This document shows, piece by piece, positions 1 through 9,575 of a DNA stretch of 64,000 nucleotides (the first letter of the stretch is position 1; every line of letters begins with the position of its first letter). Source of the DNA: Choristoneura fumiferana (Eukaryota > Arthropoda > Insecta > Lepidoptera > Tortricidae). The translations under genes and the position numbers were made by a program. Under the pieces are notes generated by a model, which ran no database searches, was not told the origin of the DNA, and saw only the letters and a list, made by a program, of their open reading frames with translations. The stretch lies in assembly GCF_025370935.1 (NCBI RefSeq), contig NC_133485.1, positions 17,462,073 to 17,526,072 on the forward strand. Reading direction: 5' to 3'.

Positions 1-1163
1 TAAAAAAGTTGATTGACCCAGATCCGGGGCTGCCTACAAAATGCCCTATATTATTCTGTCTTTCCTTATGTCTAACCGAAACCCAAACGAAAACAAAGAG
101 TTAACAATACTATAAAGAGCAATAAGAGAGTTTGCAATAGCTATTCGATGTTATTTTTATTCTTTCCATCTAATGTATTTTTATGTGTATCGAATATGTC
201 TAAATAATTTTTTCTCTATCTCTCTATCTCTCTCTCTCTCAATAAAGAGTTTACATTACAATACAATACAAAACCGATTTTGGTTTGTGCGTCAATTTTG
301 GCCGAAACCAAAACATTATTGAACGCTACTCTAGTAAATTCAGACTATTTAACTCATTCTAAGTTTGCTTTGAGTTGAATATATAGGCCACCTGTCAACC
401 CTACAGAGTTCAAGTAGACCTGTTCACTCGTTTGTTTTAAAATTACCTCATGTGTGTACGTCCTACTCTTCTAGACGAGTTCGACAACTGTCCGAACAGT
501 GGTGGATTGTTCACGTTTTGTTTTGTAACGTTTACGCAATCTGTTAAAATACTGTCAGGTTTCTATAGGCCTGAGGTCACCGCCCAATCATTTGCATACG
601 GGCATAGAGGCATTGTCGTTTACCTAAGAACGGATTCTAACTGTCCGACCAAACATTCTGTCTCGGTTTCGGCAAATTTCGGCGTAAAATTGCAGTTGCT
701 TTTTGGTATACACCGTGTTTTTCTTGATTTTCGTTAACCTTAACTGTTTGAAAGAATGAAATGTTTTTTCATACATAGTACACAAACTTAACGATTGAAA
801 TTGACGTGACACATAAGAGACATCAAAATAACTTACATTTTTAAACATTCTTTTGCAAACTATGCGTGAATAAAACACTTTAGCAAACGGACTTTAAAAA
901 ATCGTTATAAATTAAAAACCTTCATACTGTTTTAGTACGTATTATTAATTATCATAATTCTTAGCTACCTTTTAAACAGAAAGAGTTATATACTTAGTTC
1001 ACTAGTGTCTTGTCTTGTAGTGTCTTGTGTTTGAAGGAATTAACTTTATTTGACCTGATAAATGTTTGACCCTTATAGTTAACGGAAATCAAGAATAGCA
1101 CGTTGTAGATTCGGTTTCGGTATAAAACCGACTGGAACTGATACTTGATTCGTGGGCGTGCCT
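1..1163. other. AT-rich non-coding stretch
   Basis: No convincing gene or exon is seen on either strand. A short pyrimidine microsatellite of TC/TATC units lies at about 212-240. The short open frames here lack splice context and any family resemblance. Confidence 0.5.
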
Positions 1164-1288
1164 GCAGGGCTACTACGAAACTCGAAGTTCGTATCGTACC
1201 GTCCCTCTCGCTTTCGTATTAAATAGTATAAGTGTCACAGGGACCGCACGACACGAACTTCGAGTTTCGAGTTTCATAGTAGCCCTGC
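1164..1288. repeat. Palindromic MITE, 'gcagggctactacgaaactc' family, copy 1
   Basis: The ends gcagggctactacgaaactc and its near reverse complement frame about 125 bp. The arms continue inward through gaagttcgtatcgtaccgtcc. Related copies lie at 32034-32160, 36700-36838, 45119-45223, 46362-46505 and 62967-63086. There is no coding capacity. The foldback structure indicates a non-autonomous DNA element, but the autonomous partner is unknown. Confidence 0.75.
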
Positions 1289-2270
1289 TGAGCAATCAGC
1301 GGCGTGCACTGCACTAGCTACTACGTTGCTATTCCACACGAAATAGATACAAATTGTAACGCATAATGGTTCGCCATCGTATTTTATCGGAAAAGTTCGG
1401 ATTTGTCGTCTCTCAATTAGTTTCAATAGCCATCGTTCAACCGTACATTTTTGTGCGAGGCGCGCTCGCGCATCAAGGGCTCTGCACAAATGATTTACTG
1501 TCATTCGGTGCTAATGGAAAATCGTCCACTTGAATTGACTTTTTTGAATTTGGGCCAAAATGAAAAATCAACCAAAGTGAATTTTGTCAAAATGTAATTG
1601 TGCTGAAAAATATTTAAAACCAAATCTATTTTTGTTGTAAATTAATTAAGCCCAAATGGAATATTGTCCATTATAAATTAAGCAGCAAAAAGTGAATGTT
1701 GCCTAAATCAACACTTAAATGTAGGCCCAAAACAAATGATTTCAGGTTGAACATATTTAAAATTCGTTATATTTTTGAATTTACGTAATAAAGTGGTCGT
1801 TCTTTTTTCGGTATACCTACATCAAATTTGACAATTATACCATAAGACAAGGTTCTATTTTCGGCGATATTCAGGATGGAAAATTTTCCTTGTTGATGTA
1901 TTTCAAATCGTCATTTTTCTGCTTTGACGTATAATTTCGACTTGTCCATTTTCCATTTGAAGTAAATCGTACAAATTTTTAAGCAATAAGGTCGCCTTTT
2001 GCTTACCTTGTAATTTTCTATCTGTGTACCTGTTTTCTGTATCGCTTAGGTACTAATGTGGTATCCAATTGTACAACATTTTCTCAGCTCAACACAAAAG
2101 CTAATGTTAATATTGATTAGGCATTTTAAACTACAGTAGTTCACTAGTCACGTGTTAGAAGGCGAGCAAAGCTGTTCCAAACGTGTTAGTAATAAAAAGG
2201 AGTTCCCAATGGACAAGCATTGTTTGTTTGGGATATATTGTGAGAAGTTGACGTCGAATAAGGAGGGAAA
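1289..2270. other. AT-rich non-coding stretch
   Basis: No gene is recognised. The composition is AT-rich with long T and A runs. The minus-strand frame at 1274-1504 overlaps the MITE end and is judged spurious. Confidence 0.4.
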
Positions 2271-2977
2271 TACTTTTGAATCAGTGTAAGAGCGGTTACG
2301 CGCTACGTCCGATCCGCATCCGTGAAAAAACGGCCAGTAATAATCGTAGAAGGGTGCTTGTGCAATACAAGGACCGGACTGGGAAAAAACGACCCGGAAT
2401 GGGGAAAAGTAAAATTTCGGACGGTAATTATGTAGTTAGGGCACAAACTAGTAAGTAAATCTATATCGGGTATGACCCGTGTGGTGTCGGGTTAGAATTA
2501 CGAGTACACCTCTCCATTTCTTCCGTGGGTGTCGTAAGAGGCGACTGTGGATATTGGTTAAGGTATACCTACCGTAGGCGACAGGCTAGCAACCTGTCAA
2601 TATTGTACCGTTTTTGTCAAACTTAAAACCTAAAATTGCTAGTGGCTCCGAAGCGGTAACGTTTCGTGTGCTCTGTGCTTACACCATTTGGGAATACAAG
2701 TGTTTGTGTGTGTGGCACACCATAAATTTACATACTAGTTTGTGCACTGTATCTGATAATTTTACCGTCCGACATTCTACTTTTCCCCTTCCCGGGCCGT
2801 TTTTTCCGGTCCGGTCCTTGTAGTGCACTTACAAGCGCCCAAACTGTATGAAAATGTATGCACTAGATCGGAGAGAAATCGGGTGACGGAACCATACCTT
2901 TCTAAGACTACTCCGGACCGTATTTTCCGGATTCGGATTCGGATCGGACGTAGTGTGAAACCGCTCTAAGCCATTTC
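2271..2977. repeat. Foldback element interrupted by a nested insertion
   Basis: The left arm (about 2290-2458, agagcggtt then ctacgtccgatccg) is matched in reverse complement by the right arm (about 2723-2975, cggatcggacgtagtg then aaccgctct). The arms are up to roughly 200 bp but imperfect. The loop holds an unrelated LINE-like fragment (2459-2722). The plus-strand frame at 2276-2458 is just the left arm. Confidence 0.65.
2459..2722 (+). mobile_element. LINE-like 3' fragment with GT-rich tail, nested
   Basis: This shares a long colinear match with 31540-31830, including the motifs gtcgtaagaggcgact, gcgacaggctagcaacctgt and gtggctccgaagcg. Both copies end in a GT-rich tract. It was probably a retroposed 3' end inserted in the loop of the foldback element at 2271-2977. 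The parent family is not identified with certainty. Confidence 0.55.
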
Positions 2978-3282
2978 ATACAGATCTTGACACTATTCGT
3001 TCAAATGATAAGACTTTGCTATTCATAAATAGTCTTCTGTGAAGAGAAAAGGAAGTTTTGAAAGAGAGACATGGCAGTGTTTTGGTGGGGCGTTAGAGGG
3101 ACACTGTATACATCTCGGCCTATACATTCCACTGCAGGATACAGGCCTCTCAGATCGAGGCTTGGGCGTAGTTTCCAGAGTGGCCAGAGTAAAACTAAGA
3201 CCACACAATAGTTACTGCCATTATTGCGTAACAGATTACACTTCTGTTTGATTGATAGCTGCTATCTATATATCTATCCGTG

Positions 3283-3415
3283 CCGTGCCCTGTTCTATAA
3301 CACGACGGACCCATCTCTTCCCGTGGGTGCCGTAAAAGGCGACTAAGGAACCTAACGCGAGATTGGGCAGCGCTCTTTTGCCAGCTACAAACTCTCGACT
3401 CCAGCTGTGCGGTGT
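3283..3415. mobile_element. Decayed LINE-like fragment
   Basis: It contains cttcccgtgggtgccgtaaa and aggcgacta, resembling the 5' part of the fragments at 2459-2722 and 31540-31830. It is too short and diverged to name or orient securely. Confidence 0.35.
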
Positions 3416-4076
3416 GGAAAACAAAGGGAAATCAACACTATTTTCCCAAGAAAGTCGTGAATGATCCTCATTCAATGACCAAGAGCACTATATCAAGAGT
3501 GTATTATTAGTAACTTAGAAGAGAAGATCTATTCTCTCTTTCCAAGTCAACGATAACGACGGGGAAGTATACTTTGTAGTTTGTTGTATGGAGTGACGCT
3601 GCACTGGAAAGACCGTTCCACCCTCGTAGTTACTACATACCGATTGTATCCGCTGAGTACACAGAACAAATAAGAACAGGAATAGAAATGTCATGTGTAT
3701 TTCCTCACACAATCAATGTCGACAGCTTTTAGCCTCTTCATGTCAGCAAGCTCACGTTTTTTTGTTTCTCCGTAGGTTTTAATAGATTATCGATGCTCAA
3801 CAATGAAATATGCATAGTCTGTTTTGAATCATTATCTCCATTGTTTGAGCAGTTATCTTACAGACTAAACTGGCAAAATTAACAAATGGCTTTTTAGCCA
3901 CATGTGCGGTCGTATTGTTAAGCTCGCGTTGACATGTTTATCCTTCTTATCTGTTCTGTGGCTAGGTCCATTAGCAACTCCTCCCTGCATCCAGCGAAGC
4001 CACCACAATCAAATTTCCTTCCACTGACCTTGATATCCAGCTCTGTTTCAAAGTAGACGCTTAAGGGGGATCGTAC

Positions 4077-4209
4077 CCGAGCATGGGGGGCATGGTGACG
4101 GGGACCCTGGACGGGGGGGTCGGCGCCCCCGGGGGGATGGCGCGCCCTCGCTCCCGGAGGGCGGGGTGGGGCCCGACGCCGCGGATCGGCGACCGCTCTT
4201 GCTTCACCG
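4077..4209 (-). CDS. Putative GC-rich exon of an unrecognised host gene
   Basis: A strongly GC-rich island sits in AT-rich DNA. On the minus strand it is preceded by a good acceptor (tttgtgcctccacag, ending at 4210) and ends at a possible donor (GGGTACGA, exon edge 4077). The open phase reads VKQERSPIRGVGPHPALRER and then a Pro-rich segment including PTPPSRVPVTMPPMLG. If the donor is not used, the frame stops soon after, at 4061-4063, making a terminal exon. VKQE fits the psi-K-x-E SUMO consensus, and Pro-rich stretches of this kind are common in transcription regulators, but no family is recognised. The exon call rests on composition plus splice signals only. A competing minus frame is open but Arg/Pro-skewed and less likely. 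Confidence 0.4.
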
Positions 4210-4860
4210 CTGTGGAGGCACAAATGTGGTTGTGGAATACAAGAATGGTTAGCATATGGTGGGTGTTTTAGGTGGTGTTAGGAATATAACATGGGAAGTA
4301 ACAAGGTAGCTAGATAATAGATAAGATTTTAGAACAGTATAATACCTAAAGTTTAGTAAATTTACTATTTGTATGATGGGTTGAGAGAAATAGTGGCTGT
4401 ATAAGAGATTCCATTGAGAGATGGCAGAACAAAATGGAATTTCCCCGCAGTAAAAAAAACAAAGCCAACAGTATGATTTGAAATAAGCATCGGAATTACT
4501 CTAAACGGGAACCAAATATTTTTAAAGAACTGCCAAAGATACTCTTATAAATATATAACACAGTTTAACAATGATTAATTACATAATCATAATAAAGCTA
4601 TGTTAAGTATATTACGCTATTATAAATTATATAAAGCAATATTATGTTATAAACACATCTTGTTTACAATATAGACAGGTGCAGTTAATATACAGCAGAT
4701 ACGTTAAACATCACTGTTAGTACAAACACATAACCATCATATACGTAATAAAAAAAATAAAGAAGGTTAGTTATATTATCACAATATAATGCAAGCATCT
4801 TGATAATATTATCCACAATAATTACTGGAATTACGTATATTTCTAAAACAAAAGTTTTCA

Positions 4861-4924
4861 GATGCAGATGGGAAACGAACCCCCGGTTCTTCACCGGAGT
4901 GTGCCAAATACACCACGTCACCGC
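4861..4924 (-). mobile_element. tRNA-like SINE head, decayed
   Basis: On the minus strand a box A-like segment (ggtgacgtggtgta) is followed about 40 nt later by box B-like gggttcgtttccc. The sequence does not fold into a full cloverleaf, so it is read as the tRNA-derived head of a SINE rather than a tRNA gene. Confidence 0.45.
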
Positions 4925-4999
4925 TTTTAAATTATTTTCACAGCTTTTCGTAGTCGTTTAAATTTTTGGTATTTTTTTGGAACCATTTATTTCTTTACT

Positions 5000-5218
5000 A
5001 GCTTTTGCCCGCGGCTTCGCCCGCGTAGAATTCGGTTATCGCGGGAACTGTGCATTTTTCTGGGATAAAAAGTAGCCCATGTCACACTTTGACCCATAAA
5101 CTATCTCTTTGCCAAAAATCACGTCGATTCGTCGCTCCGTTTCGACGTGAAAGACGGACCAACATACACACAAACACACACACTTTCGCATTTATAATAT
5201 TAATATGGATATGGATAG
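5000..5218 (+). repeat. SINE-like repeat, 'cttttgcccgcggcttcgcc' family, copy 1
   Basis: It starts with agcttttgcccgcggcttcg, continues through gggataaaaagtagcc and gtcgctccgtttcgacgtga, and ends in tttataatattaatatggat. The same order occurs at 62147-62367 and, truncated, at 61790-61925. The (ata)-type 3' tail suggests retroposition. There is no coding capacity. Confidence 0.7.
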
Positions 5219-5385
5219 ACTGAGCTCGGAAACTACTTAGTTAGGTACCATCAGCCAAATAAGTGGTCTATCAGGGTCTATCAATTTTTACCCGACTGCC
5301 CGAAGGAGGGTTATGTTTTTAAACAAGTTCCTATCAAATGAATATGTCGCTAAAGTCGAACTTTCAAGTTGACAGACACGTCTAT

Positions 5386-5635
5386 TAAAAAAAAAATATC
5401 ATGGGACACTTTGACACCAATTGACCTAGTCCCAAACTAAGCAAAGCTACTAGGCAACGGATAAACACACTTAAGTATATACATAAATACATATTAAACA
5501 CCCAAGACCCGAGAATAAACATTCGTATTATTCATACAAATATCTGCCCCAGCCGGGAATCGAACCCAGGACCTCAAGCTTCGTCAGATTCTCTAACAAC
5601 TTGGCCATCCGTCAAAAAATATTATTATTATAATG
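5386..5635 (-). mobile_element. tRNA-derived SINE, 'gggttcgattcccggc' family, nested
   Basis: Read on the minus strand it begins gacggatggccaagttgtta (box A-like), has gggttcgattcccggc (box B-like) and runs through cccaagacccgag-complement and ttgggactaggtcaattggt to an A/T-rich tail. Related copies: 25536-25636 (partial) and 60958-61192. It sits at the cgtctatt junction of the surrounding MITE. Confidence 0.75.
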
Positions 5636-5660
5636 TATTGGCATTATTGTTTTATCACAT

Positions 5661-5969
5661 CATCATCCCAGCCTATATACCCACTCCCTATATGTCCCAC
5701 TGCAGGGCACATCAGAATGAGAGGGTTTGGGCAGTAGTACCCACGCGGGCCCAGTGCGGATTGGGAACTTCACACACACCATTGAAATGCTTCGCAGGTT
5801 TGTGCAGGTTTCCTCACGATGTTTTCCTTCACCGTAAAGCACGTGGTAAATTTCAAATGTAATTCCGCACATGAATTCCGAAAAACTCAGAGGTGCGAGC
5901 CGGGGTGAACCCACGACCTCTGCTTGGATAGGTCAAACCACTCGGCCACCAACGGCTTCGGCTTCGGCT
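5661..5969 (-). mobile_element. tRNA-derived SINE with 13-bp target duplication, nested
   Basis: The minus strand starts with a gccgaa repeat, then ggtggccgagtggtttgacc (box A-like) and gtgggttcaccccgg (box B-like), and ends in cagcctata then gatgatg. Identical 13-bp flanks, tgttttatcacat, lie at 5648-5660 and 5970-5982, so both ends are defined. The tail (cccactgcagggcacatc region plus tgatgatg) resembles the 3' end of the RTE-like LINE stubs at 13618-13722 and 34289-34559. This suggests it borrowed that LINE's machinery. Confidence 0.8.
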
Positions 5970-6689
5970 TGTTTTATCACATACAAACGATTATCAACTT
6001 TAGGGTGGTAGACTGGTAGACCATAATCTGGCTGATGGTACCATATGCGCGGTCGAATTTTAAACTTGCGCGACATTTTCTATTCACCTCATTACTAGTT
6101 TCATCATCCACATAAATTGAAATAACGTAACAGTACTCAAAAGCAACATCACATCACGGAAAAGGAACACGATCATAATTTCTATGACACAGAGTCTATT
6201 TCTAGGCACTATGGGTTCATAAAACTTCATAATGAACAATAAAATTAGGCTAAACACGTCATATCCTAATAACGCATTCCGTACAGACTTACACGCGTTT
6301 GTAGTTGTTAGCAGAGTTAAAACCTGCCAAGTGTGTGTCGGGCCAGCGCATAGGGTTCCGTACTAATATGCGACAAACACTAACAGGTATTAAATTTCGA
6401 TCGAGTATTACTATGATAGTTTGTATTTGGATTTTTCAATCTAACGGTTTAGCTTGCTTGTAACAAACAATAATAAGCACTATAAAATGGAATTTTTCGC
6501 TAAATCGATAAATGGTCTTCAAAAGGTCACATTCAATGTGTTTGAAAGACCTTTTAAACTTCCTAATCTATCCTAACCTATCTTCTCTGTTCGCGTAACT
6601 AGGGGGGGGACCTTACTTAAAACTAAGCATTTTTTTATTTCTGGAAAACTGCATTGTTCCCGCTGCATTGATGGTGGTGACAATTGGGT

Positions 6690-6725
6690 TTGTGTGTGTA
6701 CGTGAGTGTGTGTGTGTGTGTGTGT
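6690..6725. repeat. (GT)n microsatellite
   Basis: An imperfect GT tract interrupted by acgtgag. The minus-strand frame over it is low-complexity Thr-His and not a gene. Confidence 0.8.
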
Positions 6726-7320
6726 ATACCTACAGTGTAGAGACGGATGAGTTGTTTGAAGTTTGAACACACATTGCTGCATAGACGTAGGCTATCCTAA
6801 GGTCGCCTCTTATTTGTTCAAACAAATTTCACTTTTGTCTATTGTCTTTTTCTTCCACAAAACCTCTACAAGCTTCTAACCAACGCCAGCACCCATAATT
6901 TGACCCACATCGCCAATTGGGGCATTACCTAATTTGTAAAATAAACCATATGGGCCGCCAAGGTCCGCAGATGCTAACCAGCGTTACAGGCATGTGCACA
7001 AACAAACATCTGGTTTGAAGTGCTGAGAATTAGGATATTATAAATGCTCTTAGATGATAATAGCTAGAGCCTTCTTGGGAAAGACTATAAAAGTCAATCT
7101 AAATCACATAAGCTGCGTGTGGTTGGTTGGCATGTCGTTTCTCACCGTGTACTAAGTTGCTTTAATTTTTAGGGAGCCGTACCTGATGAGTGACCAATGA
7201 AACCCTCTGCAGTACGGAACTCTTTAACGGTTAATGGCGCCAACTTGAACTTTGGTTTGACGGAATGCAGGTAACCTAACCTAACTAACTTAGAAAAGTA
7301 AAAAAACGGCTGAAGCGATT

Positions 7321-7653
7321 TTTAACCCCCGACGCAAAAAGAGGGGTGTTATAAGTTTCACCGTTATGTATGTCTATATGTCTGTCTGTCTGTGTGTCTA
7401 TCTGTGGCACCATAGTTCTTAAATCGGTCCACCGATTAGAATGCGGTTTTTTTAATTTGAAATCCGGTTTTTTAGCGACGGTTCTTAGACATGTTTTTAT
7501 CGAACAGCTAAGAACCACCGCAAGGACAAACACCTACACGTAAAAAAACTGCATCGAAATCGGCCTATCCGTTTGAGAGCTACGAAGCCATAGACAGACA
7601 AACAGACATTGGCGTCAAACTTATAACACCCCTCTACTTGCGTCGGGGTTTAA
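7321..7653. repeat. MITE with 'aacccccgacgcaaaaagag' terminal inverted repeats
   Basis: The left end aacccccgacgcaaaaagag is followed by gggtgttataagttt. The right end carries the reverse complement, aaacttataacacccctct then cgtcggggttta. The whole is about 333 bp with arms of about 36 bp. Half-copies lie at 16327-16497, 16656-16855 and 33441-33655. The interior has tgtctgtctgtctgtgtgtc and no ORF. Confidence 0.75.
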
Positions 7654-7984
7654 AACTACATACAGACTCCTTCTTTTTTGAAGTCTGTTAAAAATTTGCT
7701 TCCATTTTGTCGACTGGTCTTCTAGGTTAAGTTTAGAATGCGTGAAGGAAATGCTCACGCGCATGCCGTTGTCGAAACCGCCGTGTGACGTATACACTTA
7801 GTACTATTAGTTTGTGCGGTTCGGGTGTGGTCATTGGACATCTTGTTGACTTTCTTTTCGCTTGGAACATTCCATGCGAGGAAAAATACTTAAAACGCAC
7901 CTGAAAATACTATTACGACGCACTACGGTCCGTACAATAGGCACAACAAAATCGCATGACGCGTAGTACCTAGAAGTATAACAT

Positions 7985-8585
7985 TAAAAAAACCGACCAA
8001 GAGCGTGTCGGATCGGACACGCCTGAAATAGGGTCCCGTAGCCATTACGAAAAAAATAAGTAATATCTATCTAAAGATTTCGTATTTTGTACGAAATATT
8101 CCAAGTTTAGGTATATTTTATACCTTAGGCTGCTATTTACTCATAAACTACTAATAATTCTCAAGTAAACTTAGCCGTTATAGTTTTCCTTGAAAGTTTG
8201 ATATACTTACTACCATCCTGATTTTTTTCAATTTCTTCCACGCACCGGTTTAGATTTTAGAGTGGGGGGGACGCACGATTTTAATGAAAATTTGCACTAA
8301 TGGTTTTAAAATACCTATCGAACGATACCCCACACTACAAGATTGGATGAGAAAAAAAATCACCCCCACTTTACGTCTATGGGAGATACTCTAAAAAAAA
8401 TTTGTTTTGCATTTTTTATTGTAGGTACCATTTTGTCGGCATAGTTTACATATATATTCGTGCAAAATTAAAGCTTTCTAGCATTGATAGTCCCTGAGCA
8501 AAGCCGCGGACGGACGGACAGACAGACAAAAATGGCGAAACTATAAGGGTTCCGTTTTTGCCATTTTAGCTACGGAACCCTAAAA
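7985..8585 (+). repeat. 600-bp non-coding interspersed element, copy 1
   Basis: It begins aaaccgaccaagagcgtgtc, followed by ggatcggacacgcc, and ends ttttagctacggaaccct. A near-complete copy in opposite orientation lies at 35277-35907 and a fragment at 51578-51838. Shared internal landmarks are tttacgtctatgggag, agctttctagcattgatag and the cggacggacagacagac run. There is no ORF. Confidence 0.75.
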
Positions 8586-9127
8586 ACCTGTACAGTGCGG
8601 CTCCGTACAAATTTCTAGGTATGTATCTATGAATAATGAATATACAGTGTTAGCAAAACTCTTTTTTTTCCTAAGCAAAATGTACGCAGTGTGGGGTGAT
8701 AAATTTAAGATTTTCACTTTTCTTACGGGTTGTGAAAATCTATCGAGAAAGTTTCGGCCAAAACTAGAATCAGGGTGTAAGTTGTTCCGATAAGCCACTA
8801 GTTATAAAACCCAAGTATTTCTAAGCCGGCAACGCATATGTAGGTTTGCGTGAACATGAAGTCACGAGTTTGACAGCCGGCAACGAATGAGTCAAGTCAT
8901 GGAAACTTACAGAAAACTTGCGGATTGTTTTCTGAAATTTCCAGAAACTAACCGACGCTGAAAAGAATTTTCAGACACTACATTACCATCAGCTCATTAT
9001 ACTTCATGACAGCCGTCACCGAGCGGTATTGTTTTCAGTAGTTAAGTTTTATTTCAAAATTGGTAATTTTAGAGTAGGTTAATTTGAATCAGCGCTAAAT
9101 AATATGGACAATTTGGTCATAAAAGTA

Positions 9128-9575
9128 GTAGTCAAATTACAAAAATTCCGGCAAAGCTGAATTTTGGTGAAGACCTTGGGTACACCATTAGGAATAAAGT
9201 GTCAAAAGTCCCCATTGATCCCATGCGTGCTAAAAAAAAGTTATTCGGGGTCAAAGGTCACAATTTCAGGTTTATTTTGTTTTTTCTTTTATTTTTTTCG
9301 AAATCGATAAGTTTTATCAAAAAGAAGCCTAGGCAAAAATTATAGACCTTAAAATTATCGACAAAAATGGTCCTTAAATTTTTTCTGTTCTAATAGAACG
9401 TGACTCCTTCAACTTTTAGAATGGCGAATTCTCAGGCCTGGATGACATTTGACCCCCAACAACTTTTTAACTACACATGGGACCAATGGAGACTTTTGAC
9501 ACTTTATTCCTAATGGTGGTGTACGGGGTGTACCCAAGGTCTCCACCAAAATTCAGCTTTGTCGGAATTTATGTA
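9128..9575. repeat. Foldback element with about 120-bp arms
   Basis: The left arm (attccggcaaagctgaattt, through ccattaggaataaagtgtca) is matched in reverse complement at about 9455-9570 (tgacactttattcctaatgg, through aaattcagctttgtcggaat). The loop is about 200 bp and non-coding. Confidence 0.75.

Larger units (their letters stand above)
5246..6041. repeat. MITE 'taccatcagccaaat' family, copy A, split by two SINEs
   Basis: The ends taccatcagccaaataagtg and its reverse complement (tggctgatggta) match the intact 155-bp copy at 40913-41067. Here the MITE is expanded to about 800 bp by two nested SINE insertions, at 5386-5635 and 5661-5969. Between them, the stretch ttggcattattgttttat can be aligned to the intact copy, fixing both insertion points. 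Confidence 0.8.

Noticed and set aside
5540..5620. Possible tRNA gene on the minus strand
   Set aside because: A box A/box B pair is present, but it is joined to a SINE body found in other copies and the cloverleaf is incomplete.
6573..6782. Minus-strand ORF with His-Thr repeats
   Set aside because: It is the translated GT microsatellite.
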